DNA of 63,659 bases, taken from positions 1 through 63,659 of the forward strand of contig JBDWUA010000023.1 of the NCBI GenBank assembly GCA_039984715.1, in the 5' to 3' direction. The notes beneath the pieces were generated by a model. That model was given only the letters and a program-made list of their open reading frames with translations. It was not told where the DNA came from and made no database searches. Below, in pieces: positions 14,936 to 24,536 of the stretch. A program made the position numbers and the translations under genes. Every line of letters starts with the position of its first letter. Positions within the stretch are counted from its first letter, which is position 1. This DNA comes from JABSSA01 sp039984715 (lineage in GTDB: Bacteria; Pseudomonadota; Alphaproteobacteria; Rhodobacterales; Rhodobacteraceae).

Positions 14936-17398
14936 ATGCCTTTTGCTTCCTCTATCGTGAAATACACGGCCATCGGCCTTTTGTGCGGGACCCTTGCGGC
15001 CTGTAAGTCAGCCGAAGAGCAAGCAGAAGAATATTACCAGTCGGCACTTGGGCTGATTGCAGAAGGCGATGCCGACCGCGCGCTTGTCGAGCTGCGCAAT
15101 GTTTTTCAGCTGGATCAGAACCACCGCGAGGCACGGGTGACCATCGCTCGGATGATGTTGGAACAGAACAACATCCAAAGCGCCTATTCGAACTATTTGT
15201 ATTTGGCGGAACGGTTTCCAGATGATCAGGAAGCCCGCATCGTTCTGTCCGAGCTGGCCTTTGAGGTCCGCAACTGGGACGAGCTTGAACGCCATGGTAA
15301 AGTGGCCATGGAGCTGGCCCCGGATGAACCGCGCGTGAAAGCGATTGCGTTGGGGCGCAGCTATCGGAGTGCGGCACAAGACAGTGATCAACCCGCTCTT
15401 GAAGGGTTAAGCACGCAGGCCGAAGCGTTGATTGTCGACATGCCGAACAATCATATCCTAAGCGAAATTCTGATCGACACCTACACGCGGGGCGGCCGTT
15501 ACGAAGCCGCTTTGGCGCAGATTGACCAGCGGATTGCCAATGAACCCGACAGCCGCCAGCTGTATGAACGTCGGATCGGGTATCTGACGCAGATGGGCGA
15601 TATATCGGCCGTCGAAGATCAACTGCGTGACATGGTCGACCGGTTCCCGGATGTGATCGAAGCCAAGGCTCAGTTGATACAGTTCTACATATCCCGCCAG
15701 CAGCTGGATCAGGCTGAAACCTTCCTGCGTGAAATCTCGGATCCGGCAGCAGAAGACCCTGGGTTCTTCTTGGATCTGGTCCGGTTTGTGGGCGAAGTTC
15801 GGGGCACCGATGCGGCACGCACCGAAATTGAACGCGCCATTGAAGCAAACCCCAAGCCCGAGCGGTTTATCGCAATGCGCGCGATGCTTGATTTCGGAGC
15901 AGGTCAGCAAGACGAGGCGGTTTCAGCGCTGGAAGCTATTATCGCGCAAGACCTCCCTGAAGATGATCCCGAAGCACTGAGCGCTCGTAATGATATTCGG
16001 ATCATGCTGGCACGGATGCTGACATCGCAAGGCAATGAGGTCGGTGCGCGACGTCAGGTCGAAACGGTCCTGTCGGCGGACACTGGGCATGCGGATGCGT
16101 TGAAGATGCAGGCGGCTTGGCACATTCAGGCTGACAATACAGATGGGGCAATCGCCAATCTGCGTCTTGCCTTGGACAGCGAACCGGAAGATGTGCAGGC
16201 GATGAACCTGATGGCCGAAGCCTATACACGCTCCGGCAGCCATGATCTGGCACGTGATTTCCTTGCCCTTGCTGTGGATGCATCCAACAATGCACCCGAA
16301 CCCGCGCTGCGCTATGCGCGCATGCTGGCATCCGAGGAACGTTACAGAGCGGCGGAAGATGTTTTGTTGCCGGCCCTGCGTCAGCAACCCCGCAATATTG
16401 AACTGCTGTCGGCACTGGGACAAATCTATATCCCTATGGAAGACTTGGGGCGTGCGCGTCAGGTGGTCGATACATTGCGTCGCCTTGAAACCGATGAAGG
16501 TAATCGTGCGGCCGATGGTCTGGAAGCCACTCTTTTGAATGCGACACAAGGCACTGAACAGGCTTTGGCGTTTCTGGAACAGGTCGCCCAAAGCGGCGAT
16601 GCGGATCTCGACGACAAGATGATGTTGGTCCGGGCCCGCCTGTCGGTTGGGGAAACGGATGCAGCCCTTGCATTGGCCGATGAAATGGCTGCCGAAAACC
16701 CGGACAATGATCTGCTGCGGTTTGCACTGGCCATTGTACGCACTGTGGCAGGCGATCTGGATACAGCCATCACAGAATACAAAGCGCTTCTGAACGACGA
16801 CAATACGCGCGGCCGGGTCTGGCTTGAACTGTCACGGGCTTTGGCACGCCAAGGCGATCGGGATGGATCGGTCAAAGCTATTGAAGATGGATTGGCAATA
16901 CAGCCTGAAGATGGCGCATTGCTATGGGCTCAGGCCTCAATCTTGGAACAGAACGGGGATGTGGACGGCGCCATTGTCATCTATGAAACGCTTTACGAGC
17001 GGAATTCGAATGCCGTGGTGATCGCCAATAACCTTGCCAGCCTTTTGTCGACCTACAAAGAAGATCCAGAAAGCCTGGATCGGGCTTGGGCCATTGCACG
17101 GCGTCTGCGCGGTGCTGAAAACCCAGCCTTGCAAGACACCTATGGATGGATTGCCTTCCGTCGGGGGGATTCTGAGGACGCATTGCCTTATCTGGAAGCC
17201 GCGGCCAAAGGTCTGCCCGGGGATCCGCTGGTTCAGGCGCATCTGGGCTTTGTATTGGCCAAAATGGAACGTGCCGAAGAAGCTTTGACACAGCTGCAAA
17301 AGGCGGTTGAATTGGCCGGCCCGGCGGACACACGTGTCCAAATTGAACAAGCGCGCGAGGAAATCAGCCGCTTGCGGACGGCCTCGCAACAGAATTGA
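14936..17398 (+). CDS. TPR-repeat lipoprotein of the exosortase/EPS system (PrsT-like)
   Basis: An 820-residue lipoprotein. The N-terminus is a lipoprotein signal with lipobox LAAC, so the mature protein starts at cysteine about residue 22. The rest is almost entirely tetratricopeptide repeats, seen as recurrent alanine-rich helical pairs such as EYYQSALGLIAEGDADRAL near the start and EEALTQLQKAVELA near the end. PrsT-type TPR lipoproteins accompany exosortase EPS loci and are thought to scaffold polysaccharide transit through the periplasm. ATG 14936 gives a proper signal peptide; an ATG 12 codons upstream does not. Confidence 0.88.
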   Translation: MPFASSIVKYTAIGLLCGTLAACKSAEEQAEEYYQSALGLIAEGDADRALVELRNVFQLDQNHREARVTIARMMLEQNNIQSAYSNYLYLAERFPDDQEARIVLSELAFEVRNWDELERHGKVAMELAPDEPRVKAIALGRSYRSAAQDSDQPALEGLSTQAEALIVDMPNNHILSEILIDTYTRGGRYEAALAQIDQRIANEPDSRQLYERRIGYLTQMGDISAVEDQLRDMVDRFPDVIEAKAQLIQFYISRQQLDQAETFLREISDPAAEDPGFFLDLVRFVGEVRGTDAARTEIERAIEANPKPERFIAMRAMLDFGAGQQDEAVSALEAIIAQDLPEDDPEALSARNDIRIMLARMLTSQGNEVGARRQVETVLSADTGHADALKMQAAWHIQADNTDGAIANLRLALDSEPEDVQAMNLMAEAYTRSGSHDLARDFLALAVDASNNAPEPALRYARMLASEERYRAAEDVLLPALRQQPRNIELLSALGQIYIPMEDLGRARQVVDTLRRLETDEGNRAADGLEATLLNATQGTEQALAFLEQVAQSGDADLDDKMMLVRARLSVGETDAALALADEMAAENPDNDLLRFALAIVRTVAGDLDTAITEYKALLNDDNTRGRVWLELSRALARQGDRDGSVKAIEDGLAIQPEDGALLWAQASILEQNGDVDGAIVIYETLYERNSNAVVIANNLASLLSTYKEDPESLDRAWAIARRLRGAENPALQDTYGWIAFRRGDSEDALPYLEAAAKGLPGDPLVQAHLGFVLAKMERAEEALTQLQKAVELAGPADTRVQIEQAREEISRLRTASQQN

Positions 17399-17532
17399 CG
17401 ACACACGTGCAACCGTTGCGCAATGACGACAGAAAGCCGCCGGTCAGGTCGATTGACGGTTTTTCTCTTTCGATTGTGCCTTATGATAGTCACAATGCAG
17501 GTTGAAGCGCTTGAGGGGGCCTCCGGATCAGG

Positions 17533-18162
17533 ATGACCAGGATGAAGAATATTTTTCGCGTCATTATTAGCACGATAGCCCTGTTGCTACCGGCTTTGGC
17601 TTTGCAGGCACAAAGCACTTATCAAATTCGACCAGGGGACACCTTGATTATTGAGGTGTTGGAAGACCCGGGCCTGAATCGCTCTGTGCCGGTTTTGCCA
17701 GATGGCAGCTTCAGCTTTCCCTTCGCAGGTCCTTTGCGGGCCGGAGGGCGTACAGTGGATCAGATCGAAGTCGCAATCAGCGGCGCGATCTCGAGTAACT
17801 TTGCAGCCGCACCAAATGTTTTTGTAACGGTCCAACCCAAGGAACGTTTGCCCAAAGCATCCGGCCCTGCACGTGCACCGCGTACGATTGATGTCTTTTT
17901 CATGGGCGAGATGACATCGCCCGGACGTGCCGAATTAAAACCCGGAACAACGCTTTTGCAGGCGATTGCGACTGGCGGTGGATTTACCCGCTTTGCCGCA
18001 ACCAAACGTGTGCAGCTGCGTCGAACCGATCCCAAAACCGGTCAGCAAAGCGTAACACAAATTAACTATAAAGCCCTTGTAGACGGGGCGCTGGCCACAA
18101 CAGATATCGAGCTGACAGACGGTGACATTATTTTGGTGCCGGAGCGCCGCCTCTTCGAATAA
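17533..18162 (+). CDS. polysaccharide export protein (Wza/KpsD family, short form)
   Basis: A 209-residue periplasmic or outer-membrane protein with a signal peptide (ends ALQAQS). The polysaccharide export domain follows directly (YQIRPGDTLIIEVLEDPGLNRS, then PDGSFSFPFAG), then a SLBB-type segment at about residues 115-190 (FMGEMTSPGRAELKPGTTLLQAIATGGGF). There is no lipobox and no long C-terminal helix domain. It is thus shorter than Wza (about 380) and like the export proteins of exosortase-linked loci, which work with a separate beta-barrel such as the next gene. A second ATG three codons in is equally possible. Confidence 0.9.
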   Translation: MTRMKNIFRVIISTIALLLPALALQAQSTYQIRPGDTLIIEVLEDPGLNRSVPVLPDGSFSFPFAGPLRAGGRTVDQIEVAISGAISSNFAAAPNVFVTVQPKERLPKASGPARAPRTIDVFFMGEMTSPGRAELKPGTTLLQAIATGGGFTRFAATKRVQLRRTDPKTGQQSVTQINYKALVDGALATTDIELTDGDIILVPERRLFE

Positions 18163-18187
18163 TCCGGTAAAGGGGGCAATCAAACGT

Positions 18188-19549
18188 ATGGCACGCCCTG
18201 CCGCTGGTGGGGTGACTGGCCTGTGCGTTTTATCCCTTTTGCCTGTGCAACCTTTTGCGCAAAGTCGTGATGAAACGGGCGGACGACGTACCGAGATCAC
18301 GATTGGGCAGAATCTTGAATTCAGTGACAACCCAGATTTTGTCGCCGATGGAGACTCTCAACTTGTCTCTTTGACATCGTTGGGTCTGACCCATGAACGT
18401 CGCACGACTATCGACGCTCTGGTCTTTCGTATCGGCGGAGATTTCGAACTGGGCACAGGGGACTTGGATGGCAGTGCCTTTCAAGACCCGTTTCTTGTGC
18501 TGAGCTTTGACCGGGATGTGCGACATTCCCGTCTGGGTCTGAGCGTGCAATATAGCGAAACGGATGTGTCAAATTCGGATACATCCGGATTGATAGATCT
18601 GAGTGATGATGTCCTAGGGTCGGATGTGGGCACACGTCAGAATCTGACATTGGAAATTTCCGGGGCCACTGGGGTTGATGCGCCGATTGGCGCCGATTTC
18701 GACATTCGCCGGGACCAACTGCGTTATTCGGATACAACCGATACCAGCCTTCTGGACGAAGACACCAATACCCTTGAGGGCGGTGTTACCTTTCGGTTCA
18801 GCCCTCGTCTCAGTCTGCGCAGTTTTGTGCAATATACGGATCGCGATGTGAATGGTCCCGGTGGGGTCGATCGGGAAACCACCATTCTTGGCGCCACTCT
18901 GGATGCCGAAATCTCCGATATTCTAAGCGGCAACCTGACACTAAGCTATGACGAGATCGAATTCCTTGAACCCAACCCAAGCACCGTAGACGGCCTGAGC
19001 ATATCCGGCGGATTGACCCGCCTGACGTCCAACGGATCCTGGGGGCTGACCTTCAGTTCCGATGTGGGGGAAAGCGGGCGGCGCGATCAGGTTAGCCTGC
19101 GCCGTGATCTGGAACTTAAATCCGGTTCTCTTGGTTTATCTTTTGGCGCCACGCACACAGAAGGGTTAAGCACGGACCCGCTTTATGGCATCGACTGGAC
19201 CCGTGATCTGGCGCGGGGCAGCATATCGCTGTCGCTGGATCAATCGGTGACATCGGATGCACTGGCCACTGAACAGATCGATACGTCTTTATCCCTTGGC
19301 GTGACACAAGAGGTGACGGATTTATCCAGCCTGTCGCTGGATGCGTCCCTGCGTGACAGCAACGAGTTGGGGGCCGCGGGCATAGACAGTCGCCGGATTG
19401 ATGTCAGCCTGACATATCGGCGCGAACTGGAGCGCGACTGGGACATGGTTGGCGGGTATCGCTATAGCCATTCCACGCAAGACGGCTCTGCTGATCGCGA
19501 TTCAAATACGATCTTCATCGGACTGGAACGCAGTCTGGTTTGGAACTAA
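18188..19549 (+). CDS. outer-membrane beta-barrel protein of the EPS export system
   Basis: A 453-residue protein with a signal peptide (ends PFAQS) and a body of alternating hydrophobic/polar strands separated by short turns (for example FRFSPRLSLRSFVQYTDRDV, YRRELERDWDMVGGYRYSHS), ending in an aromatic residue close to the C-terminus (LVWN). This matches the outer-membrane barrels found next to PrsT and the export protein in exosortase EPS loci (TIGR03016-like, from memory). It probably forms the outer-membrane exit for the polymer. ATG 18188 is chosen to give the signal peptide; the gene follows the export gene by 25 bp. Confidence 0.82.
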   Translation: MARPAAGGVTGLCVLSLLPVQPFAQSRDETGGRRTEITIGQNLEFSDNPDFVADGDSQLVSLTSLGLTHERRTTIDALVFRIGGDFELGTGDLDGSAFQDPFLVLSFDRDVRHSRLGLSVQYSETDVSNSDTSGLIDLSDDVLGSDVGTRQNLTLEISGATGVDAPIGADFDIRRDQLRYSDTTDTSLLDEDTNTLEGGVTFRFSPRLSLRSFVQYTDRDVNGPGGVDRETTILGATLDAEISDILSGNLTLSYDEIEFLEPNPSTVDGLSISGGLTRLTSNGSWGLTFSSDVGESGRRDQVSLRRDLELKSGSLGLSFGATHTEGLSTDPLYGIDWTRDLARGSISLSLDQSVTSDALATEQIDTSLSLGVTQEVTDLSSLSLDASLRDSNELGAAGIDSRRIDVSLTYRRELERDWDMVGGYRYSHSTQDGSADRDSNTIFIGLERSLVWN

Positions 19550-20340
19550 AGCACGCAGGATATGCAGAACCGGATGATCCTGCCATTCCAGACTTGCCAA
19601 CAGGTGCGCGCTTTGAACACTCTGGCCTTATGACTGCTTCGGAATCCGGTTCTCACCCTGACACGCAAGATACCTCTGTTTCAGAGCCTGCGGACATATC
19701 CGCGATCCAGCCCCCCAAAGGGCGTTTGTTCCTGATCATCCTCATCGCGTTGTGCCTTGGGATCGAAGCAATGTTATGGCTAAGCGATCAAGGCATTGTC
19801 GGGCCACAACGCTTGCGAACACTGGCTTATGATTACGGTGGGTTCTGGGCTGGCCTCTGGAAAGACTGGCCGGCCAATTACCCCGCGCAACCCTGGATCA
19901 TGTTCCTGACATATGGCTTGCTGCATGGTGGCGTTTTGCATGTGGTCGCCAATATGATCACCCTATGGTCGCTTGGCAGTGCGGTGCTGGACCGTGTGAG
20001 TACAAAAGGCTTGGTCCTGCTGTATGTGGTGGCACAGTTTGGCGGTGGCATTGGATTTGTGCTGCTGGCGGATCGGGCAGTCTTCTTTTTGCCCATGGTT
20101 GGGGCGTCGGGGGCGTTGTTTGGATTGGCGGGGGGCTTATTGGCCTGGGCCTATGTTGATCGCTACACATTCAGCGAGGCCATCTGGCCCGTGGCGCGTA
20201 TGGTGCTGATTTTAGGCGCGCTTAACCTTGTGATGTGGTGGGCCTTGGATGGTCAACTGGCTTGGGAAACCCATCTGGGCGGTTTTGTTGCCGGGTGGAT
20301 TATGGCTTTGTTAATCGATCCGCGGCCACAACGGCTTTGA
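19540..20340 (+). CDS. rhomboid-family intramembrane serine protease
   Basis: A polytopic membrane protein of up to 266 residues with rhomboid catalytic features: GASGALFGLAGG (serine at about residue 190) and ETHLGGFVAGW (histidine at about 244), plus the upstream LLHGGVLHVVANMITLW block that supplies the oxyanion-side His and Asn. The N-terminal 60 residues are soluble and variable. The start is uncertain: a TTG at 19540 overlaps the preceding stop by 10 bp, and the first ATG is at 19630; neither has a clear ribosome-binding site. It lies between outer-membrane export and glycosyltransferase genes, suggesting processing of an EPS-system membrane protein. Substrate unknown. Confidence 0.9.
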   Translation: MELKHAGYAEPDDPAIPDLPTGARFEHSGLMTASESGSHPDTQDTSVSEPADISAIQPPKGRLFLIILIALCLGIEAMLWLSDQGIVGPQRLRTLAYDYGGFWAGLWKDWPANYPAQPWIMFLTYGLLHGGVLHVVANMITLWSLGSAVLDRVSTKGLVLLYVVAQFGGGIGFVLLADRAVFFLPMVGASGALFGLAGGLLAWAYVDRYTFSEAIWPVARMVLILGALNLVMWWALDGQLAWETHLGGFVAGWIMALLIDPRPQRL

Positions 20341-20457
20341 AATTCTCAAAATGGCCATAAAAAAGCGAATATTTCAAACCAAGTGCACGCTACGCCTTCC
20401 GGCAGATGACCTGAATTGTTATGAGGCGCGAAACTTTGCGCGCAACGGAACCTATTG

Positions 20458-21612
20458 ATGCAAAATTCTTCTTTTGAGACCGGTCCCGCGGATGCACAGC
20501 CTTTGGCCGAAATCCGTCTGAACACAGGCCTGTCGATCATTATTCCGACCTACAAGGAAGTGGAAAACATTCCACATATCCTAAACCGTTTGGATGCGCT
20601 GCGTCAGAATTATGATCTTACCCTCGAAGTGCTATTCATGGATGATGACAGCCAGGATGGCAGTGTCGAAGCCGTGACCGCAAGCGGGTTTGATTGGGCG
20701 CGTATGATCGTACGCACCAAGAACCGCGGACTAAGCTGGGCCGTCATCGACGGGTTCAGCGCGGCACAATACCCCATTCTGGTCTGCATGGATTGCGACC
20801 TGAGCCATCCCCCTGAGAAAATCCCTCAGATGGTTTTGGGCTTGGCCACCGATCAACAAATGATGGTTGGCTCGCGCTATGTGCCGGGGGCCTCAACGGA
20901 TGATGACTGGGGCTTTATGCGCTGGTTGAACTCTGTTGTGGCCACGATGCTGGCCCGCCCCCTAACAACAGTGCGGGATCCGATGTCCGGCTTTTTCGCC
21001 ATGCGCAAAGCCGATTTCGACCGGGCGCAGGATTTAAATCCAGTGGGGTATAAAATCGCGTTGGAACTGATCGTGAAATGCGCCTTTGGCAATGTCGGCG
21101 AAGTGCCTATTCACTTTACCGACCGAGTCCACGGGGAAAGCAAGCTGACCCTGAAGGAACAGTTGAAATACATCCAACACCTGCGCCGCCTTTATATGTA
21201 CCGGTTTGCCAATGCGATGTATTTGGCCCAGTTCCTTGTTGTTGGGGCCTCGGGCGTTGTGGTGAACCTGCTGGTGCTTAGCCTGTTGCAACTGATGGGC
21301 CTGCCCGAAGCCTTATGTCTGGCCGGTGGCATTGGTGTCAGCGTGGTCACGAACTTTATGTTGAACCGACGCTTTACCTTCTCTTATGCGCGGGATCGCA
21401 ACATTGCTGCGCAATTTGCAGGGTTTGTAGGCGCCTCTGCAATTGGTGTGGCGGTCAGCTTTGGCGTGTCATTGATCTTGCGGGAATCGGCATTTGAAGG
21501 AATGTCCTATGGTCTGCAGCTTGCAGCGCTCTGCGGCATCGCGGCGGGCATGATCTTTAATTATTTGGGAAACCGCTATTTTGTCTTCCGCAAAACCCAT
21601 ATCCGCAAGTGA
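20458..21612 (+). CDS. polyprenol-phosphate sugar transferase: GT2 domain fused to GtrA membrane domain
   Basis: A 384-residue protein. Residues 25-240 form a GT2 domain of the dolichol/polyprenol-phosphate mannosyltransferase type: LSIIIPTYKEVENIP, LFMDDDSQDGS, CMDCDLSHPPEK and RDPMSGFFAMRK. Residues 260-380 form a four-helix GtrA domain. It should make a polyprenyl-phosphate-linked hexose and help move it across the inner membrane. This donor type is used by GT-C enzymes, and candidates lie directly downstream (21581) and at 24537. ATG 20458 has GGAA upstream. Confidence 0.9.
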   Translation: MQNSSFETGPADAQPLAEIRLNTGLSIIIPTYKEVENIPHILNRLDALRQNYDLTLEVLFMDDDSQDGSVEAVTASGFDWARMIVRTKNRGLSWAVIDGFSAAQYPILVCMDCDLSHPPEKIPQMVLGLATDQQMMVGSRYVPGASTDDDWGFMRWLNSVVATMLARPLTTVRDPMSGFFAMRKADFDRAQDLNPVGYKIALELIVKCAFGNVGEVPIHFTDRVHGESKLTLKEQLKYIQHLRRLYMYRFANAMYLAQFLVVGASGVVVNLLVLSLLQLMGLPEALCLAGGIGVSVVTNFMLNRRFTFSYARDRNIAAQFAGFVGASAIGVAVSFGVSLILRESAFEGMSYGLQLAALCGIAAGMIFNYLGNRYFVFRKTHIRK

Positions 21613-23086
21613 TCGCGCCGTTCTTGCGGCGGCTTTGGTCCTTGGGGCAGGGGTGCTGTGGTTTCGGCTGGGCTGGCAAAGCTTTTGGTGGGATGAACAC
21701 GTCACACTGATGTTCACGCGGCTTGATTGGTACGCCCTGATGGTCGAGCACTGGGGGCTCGATACCCATCGTCCTGTCTATTATGGCCTGCAAAAGCTGT
21801 GGATTGGGCTGGTCGGAGACAGTGTCGCAGCCGTGCGCAGCCTGCAGGTGGTGTTGATCCTGCCCGTGATTGCGATTTTCTTTGCCATTGGGCGCCGCAT
21901 CGGCGGGCCACAGATGGGGTGGATCGCGGCCTTGCTGATCGGATCGGCACCGATGTTCCTGTATCAAGGGCGCGAGCTGCGCATGTATGCCTTGGTCAGC
22001 CTGTTGCTGGCCCTCGCACTTTGGATTGCAGTGGTTCTGGCCAATCGCGCCCGTGCAGGTGAAACGCATAAATCCACGATACCGCTTTGGATCGCCTTTA
22101 CTGTACTCATGGCGGCGGCGTTCTATACCCAAGCTTTGGCGGCGTTTGTGGCGTTGCTGTTTGGGCTTTGGATCCTGATCTGCTGTGCTTTTGGGATTTT
22201 ACCCCTGCGGTTTCTGGGGCAAGCCTTGTTGGCGGGCCTGCTGTACCTGGTCCTTCTGATCCCGGCATTACAGCCCTTCTTTGCCCATGCCACAGGGACC
22301 ATCGGGTCTAATTTTTGGCTGCCTGAACCCAACCTGTCTTATGTCTATGCTCAGATGACCACGGCCTATGCCTATCCCAAATGGATGAAGCCTGTTGTTG
22401 GCCTGATGCTGCTTTGGGGGTTCTGGTCTTTGCGCGATCGACCGCATGTCTTTTGGTTGTGCGTTGTAATGGTCATAGGCCTGCCCGCACTGGTCATTGG
22501 TATCAGCTTTTGGAAACCGATTTTCATGGCCAAGGTCGTGGCTTGGGGATCACTTGTTTCCATTCTGGTGCTTGCAGCCGGGTTGATGGCACTGCCACGT
22601 GTGGCCCGGTGGGGCGGTGTGTTGGTGATACTGGTCTCGCAATTGATGGCCGCTTGGTCTTTTTATCCTGCCGAGCCCGAACAGGATCCTTTGGCTGAAA
22701 TCGCCGCTGGATTTGAAGATTTTGACCTTACTCGCGATATCTTGGTGTTGGGCAATCAGATGCAGGAACCGGCCTTGCGCTGGTATGCGCCTGATGTGTT
22801 CGCCGCCGGGCGTATCTATGGGTTCACCTATGGTGACTGGACGCAGAATGTGATTGATGCGGCACTCGCTTCGGTCCATGTGAAGCGTGCTGACGCCGCA
22901 CCGTTTGCTGCAACAGATTATCCCGAAGATACCCGCCTTTGGGTTTTTTCGGAAACCACGCGCAATCCACGAGGGGCCCCCGAAGATGATACGGACGGCG
23001 CGCTTCAAACTCTGATCCAAGGACGGCAGGCCAGCACATCGCTGCGCGCGGGCCGATTTGCCCTGCATGTCTATCCCCTCGACTGA
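21581..23086 (+). CDS. GT-C membrane glycosyltransferase (GT39/ArnT-like)
   Basis: A 501-residue polytopic membrane protein with about ten hydrophobic helices. In the first periplasmic loop it carries the acidic pair expected of GT39/ArnT-type enzymes (FWWDEHVTL, about residue 38), then LDTHRPVYYGLQKLW. Such enzymes transfer a sugar from a polyprenyl-phosphate donor to an acceptor at the outer face of the inner membrane. It overlaps the donor-synthesis gene upstream by 32 bp, fitting a donor/transferase pair. The start is a TTG at 21581; no ATG precedes the first helix, so the exact start is uncertain. Confidence 0.8.
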   Translation: MSSAKPISASDRAVLAAALVLGAGVLWFRLGWQSFWWDEHVTLMFTRLDWYALMVEHWGLDTHRPVYYGLQKLWIGLVGDSVAAVRSLQVVLILPVIAIFFAIGRRIGGPQMGWIAALLIGSAPMFLYQGRELRMYALVSLLLALALWIAVVLANRARAGETHKSTIPLWIAFTVLMAAAFYTQALAAFVALLFGLWILICCAFGILPLRFLGQALLAGLLYLVLLIPALQPFFAHATGTIGSNFWLPEPNLSYVYAQMTTAYAYPKWMKPVVGLMLLWGFWSLRDRPHVFWLCVVMVIGLPALVIGISFWKPIFMAKVVAWGSLVSILVLAAGLMALPRVARWGGVLVILVSQLMAAWSFYPAEPEQDPLAEIAAGFEDFDLTRDILVLGNQMQEPALRWYAPDVFAAGRIYGFTYGDWTQNVIDAALASVHVKRADAAPFAATDYPEDTRLWVFSETTRNPRGAPEDDTDGALQTLIQGRQASTSLRAGRFALHVYPLD

Positions 23087-24470
23087 ACCACGCGGTTTTT
23101 CCGCCCGTCTGCAAGGGCTGATTCACGGCGATGGCCTGAAGGCACGCGCAATGCGCGGCTCGGTGCTGTCCACTGCCAACTTTGCAGGCGGGCAATTGCT
23201 TCGTCTGATCTCGAACCTGATCCTAACCCGGCTTTTATTCCCCGAAGCCTTTGGCTTGATGGCCATTGTGCAGGTCTTCATGGTCGGGCTGGCGATGTTC
23301 TCTGATATCGGACTGAATTCAGCCATTGTGCAATCCAAGCGCGGCGATGATCCGGCCTTTTTGAACACTGGTTGGACCATGCAGGTGATGCGCGGTTTCC
23401 TATTGTGGATGATGACATGGGCGTTGGCCGGACCGGCCGCGGAATTTTACGAGCAAGAGATGTTGCGCCAGTTGCTGCCCGCAGTGGGTCTGACGGCGTT
23501 CCTGCAAGGGTTCCTATCGACCAAAATGGTCACGGCACAGCGCCATTTGATGTTGGGTCGGGTCACTGTTTTGGAACTGGGATCACAAGCGGTTAGCATC
23601 ATCGCAACCATCGGACTGGCTCTGATCTGGCCGTCCGTTTGGTCCATCGTCGTGGGTGGCATTGTCGGCATGTGCTGCAAGGTGGCATTGTCGCATGGCT
23701 ACTTTCCTGGGCCAGCCAACCGGTTTCAGTTCGAACGCTCGGCCTTTGGCGAATTGTTCAATTTCGGCAAGTTCATCTTCCTCAGCTCGATCTGCGGCTT
23801 TCTCATCAACAATGGGGATCGAGCCATTCTTGGGAAATTCGTATCGCTCACTGAATTGGCTTTGTACAACATCGCCTTCTTCTTTGCGTCGGTTCCTTTG
23901 TTGATGACCATGCGTCTTGTCAATCAGGTGATGATGCCGCTGTATCGCGAACGTCCCACCGAAGCATCCGCCGAAAATCGACGCGACATAGCAAAAGCCC
24001 GCGCCATGATCACCGGCACAATGATGAGCGGTTCCTTGATCCTGGCCTTGATTGGTGACTGGATGATCCGGTTCCTGTACACACCAGAATATCACGGAGC
24101 CGGGCCGATCCTTGTGTTCTTTGCCCTTGCGGTGCTGCCCGGTGTGATGATCACCAGCTATTCGACCTTGCTGATGGGGCGGGGCAATTCACGCGGCTTT
24201 TTCCTGATCCTGCTGTTTACTGCCGTCGTTCAGACCATCGCGCTGTATTTTGGCGTTGTGCATTATGGCATTGTCGGTGCGATCTTTGCCCAGACCATTG
24301 CCGCCATCGCAACCTATCCGTTGGTCCTTGTGATGTTGCGCCCGTATCAGGGCTGGGATCTGCGTCATGATCTGGGCTTTGGCCTGATCGCGATTTTGAT
24401 CGTTCTGTTGATCGTCACTCTGAAATCCAACGCATTGGACGAGTTTTTGGCCCTGATCCCGGCCACGTAA
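23067..24470 (+). CDS. Wzx-type polysaccharide flippase (MOP superfamily)
   Basis: A 467-residue polytopic protein with 12-14 hydrophobic segments and the oligosaccharide-flippase opening LRLISNLILTRLLFPEAFGLMAIVQVF. It should move the undecaprenyl-linked repeat unit from the cytosolic to the periplasmic face of the inner membrane. It overlaps the upstream GT-C gene by 20 bp (ATG 23067) and closes the plus-strand assembly operon. Together with the Wzy-like protein at 27996 and the Wzz-like protein at 11223 it completes a Wzx/Wzy pathway. The next gene is convergent after 66 bp; no clear hairpin terminator is seen between them. Confidence 0.92.
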   Translation: MSIPSTEPRGFSARLQGLIHGDGLKARAMRGSVLSTANFAGGQLLRLISNLILTRLLFPEAFGLMAIVQVFMVGLAMFSDIGLNSAIVQSKRGDDPAFLNTGWTMQVMRGFLLWMMTWALAGPAAEFYEQEMLRQLLPAVGLTAFLQGFLSTKMVTAQRHLMLGRVTVLELGSQAVSIIATIGLALIWPSVWSIVVGGIVGMCCKVALSHGYFPGPANRFQFERSAFGELFNFGKFIFLSSICGFLINNGDRAILGKFVSLTELALYNIAFFFASVPLLMTMRLVNQVMMPLYRERPTEASAENRRDIAKARAMITGTMMSGSLILALIGDWMIRFLYTPEYHGAGPILVFFALAVLPGVMITSYSTLLMGRGNSRGFFLILLFTAVVQTIALYFGVVHYGIVGAIFAQTIAAIATYPLVLVMLRPYQGWDLRHDLGFGLIAILIVLLIVTLKSNALDEFLALIPAT

Positions 24471-24536
24471 ATCAGATGAAATTAACATAATTAGGATTAG
24501 CGGACTTTTCTAATGTCACCCAAAAGCACGTCTGGT

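Noticed and set aside
14952..15848. 298-codon minus-strand frame inside the TPR lipoprotein gene
   Set aside because: It is antisense to a clear TPR gene, has no motif, and is rich in residues typical of shadow frames.
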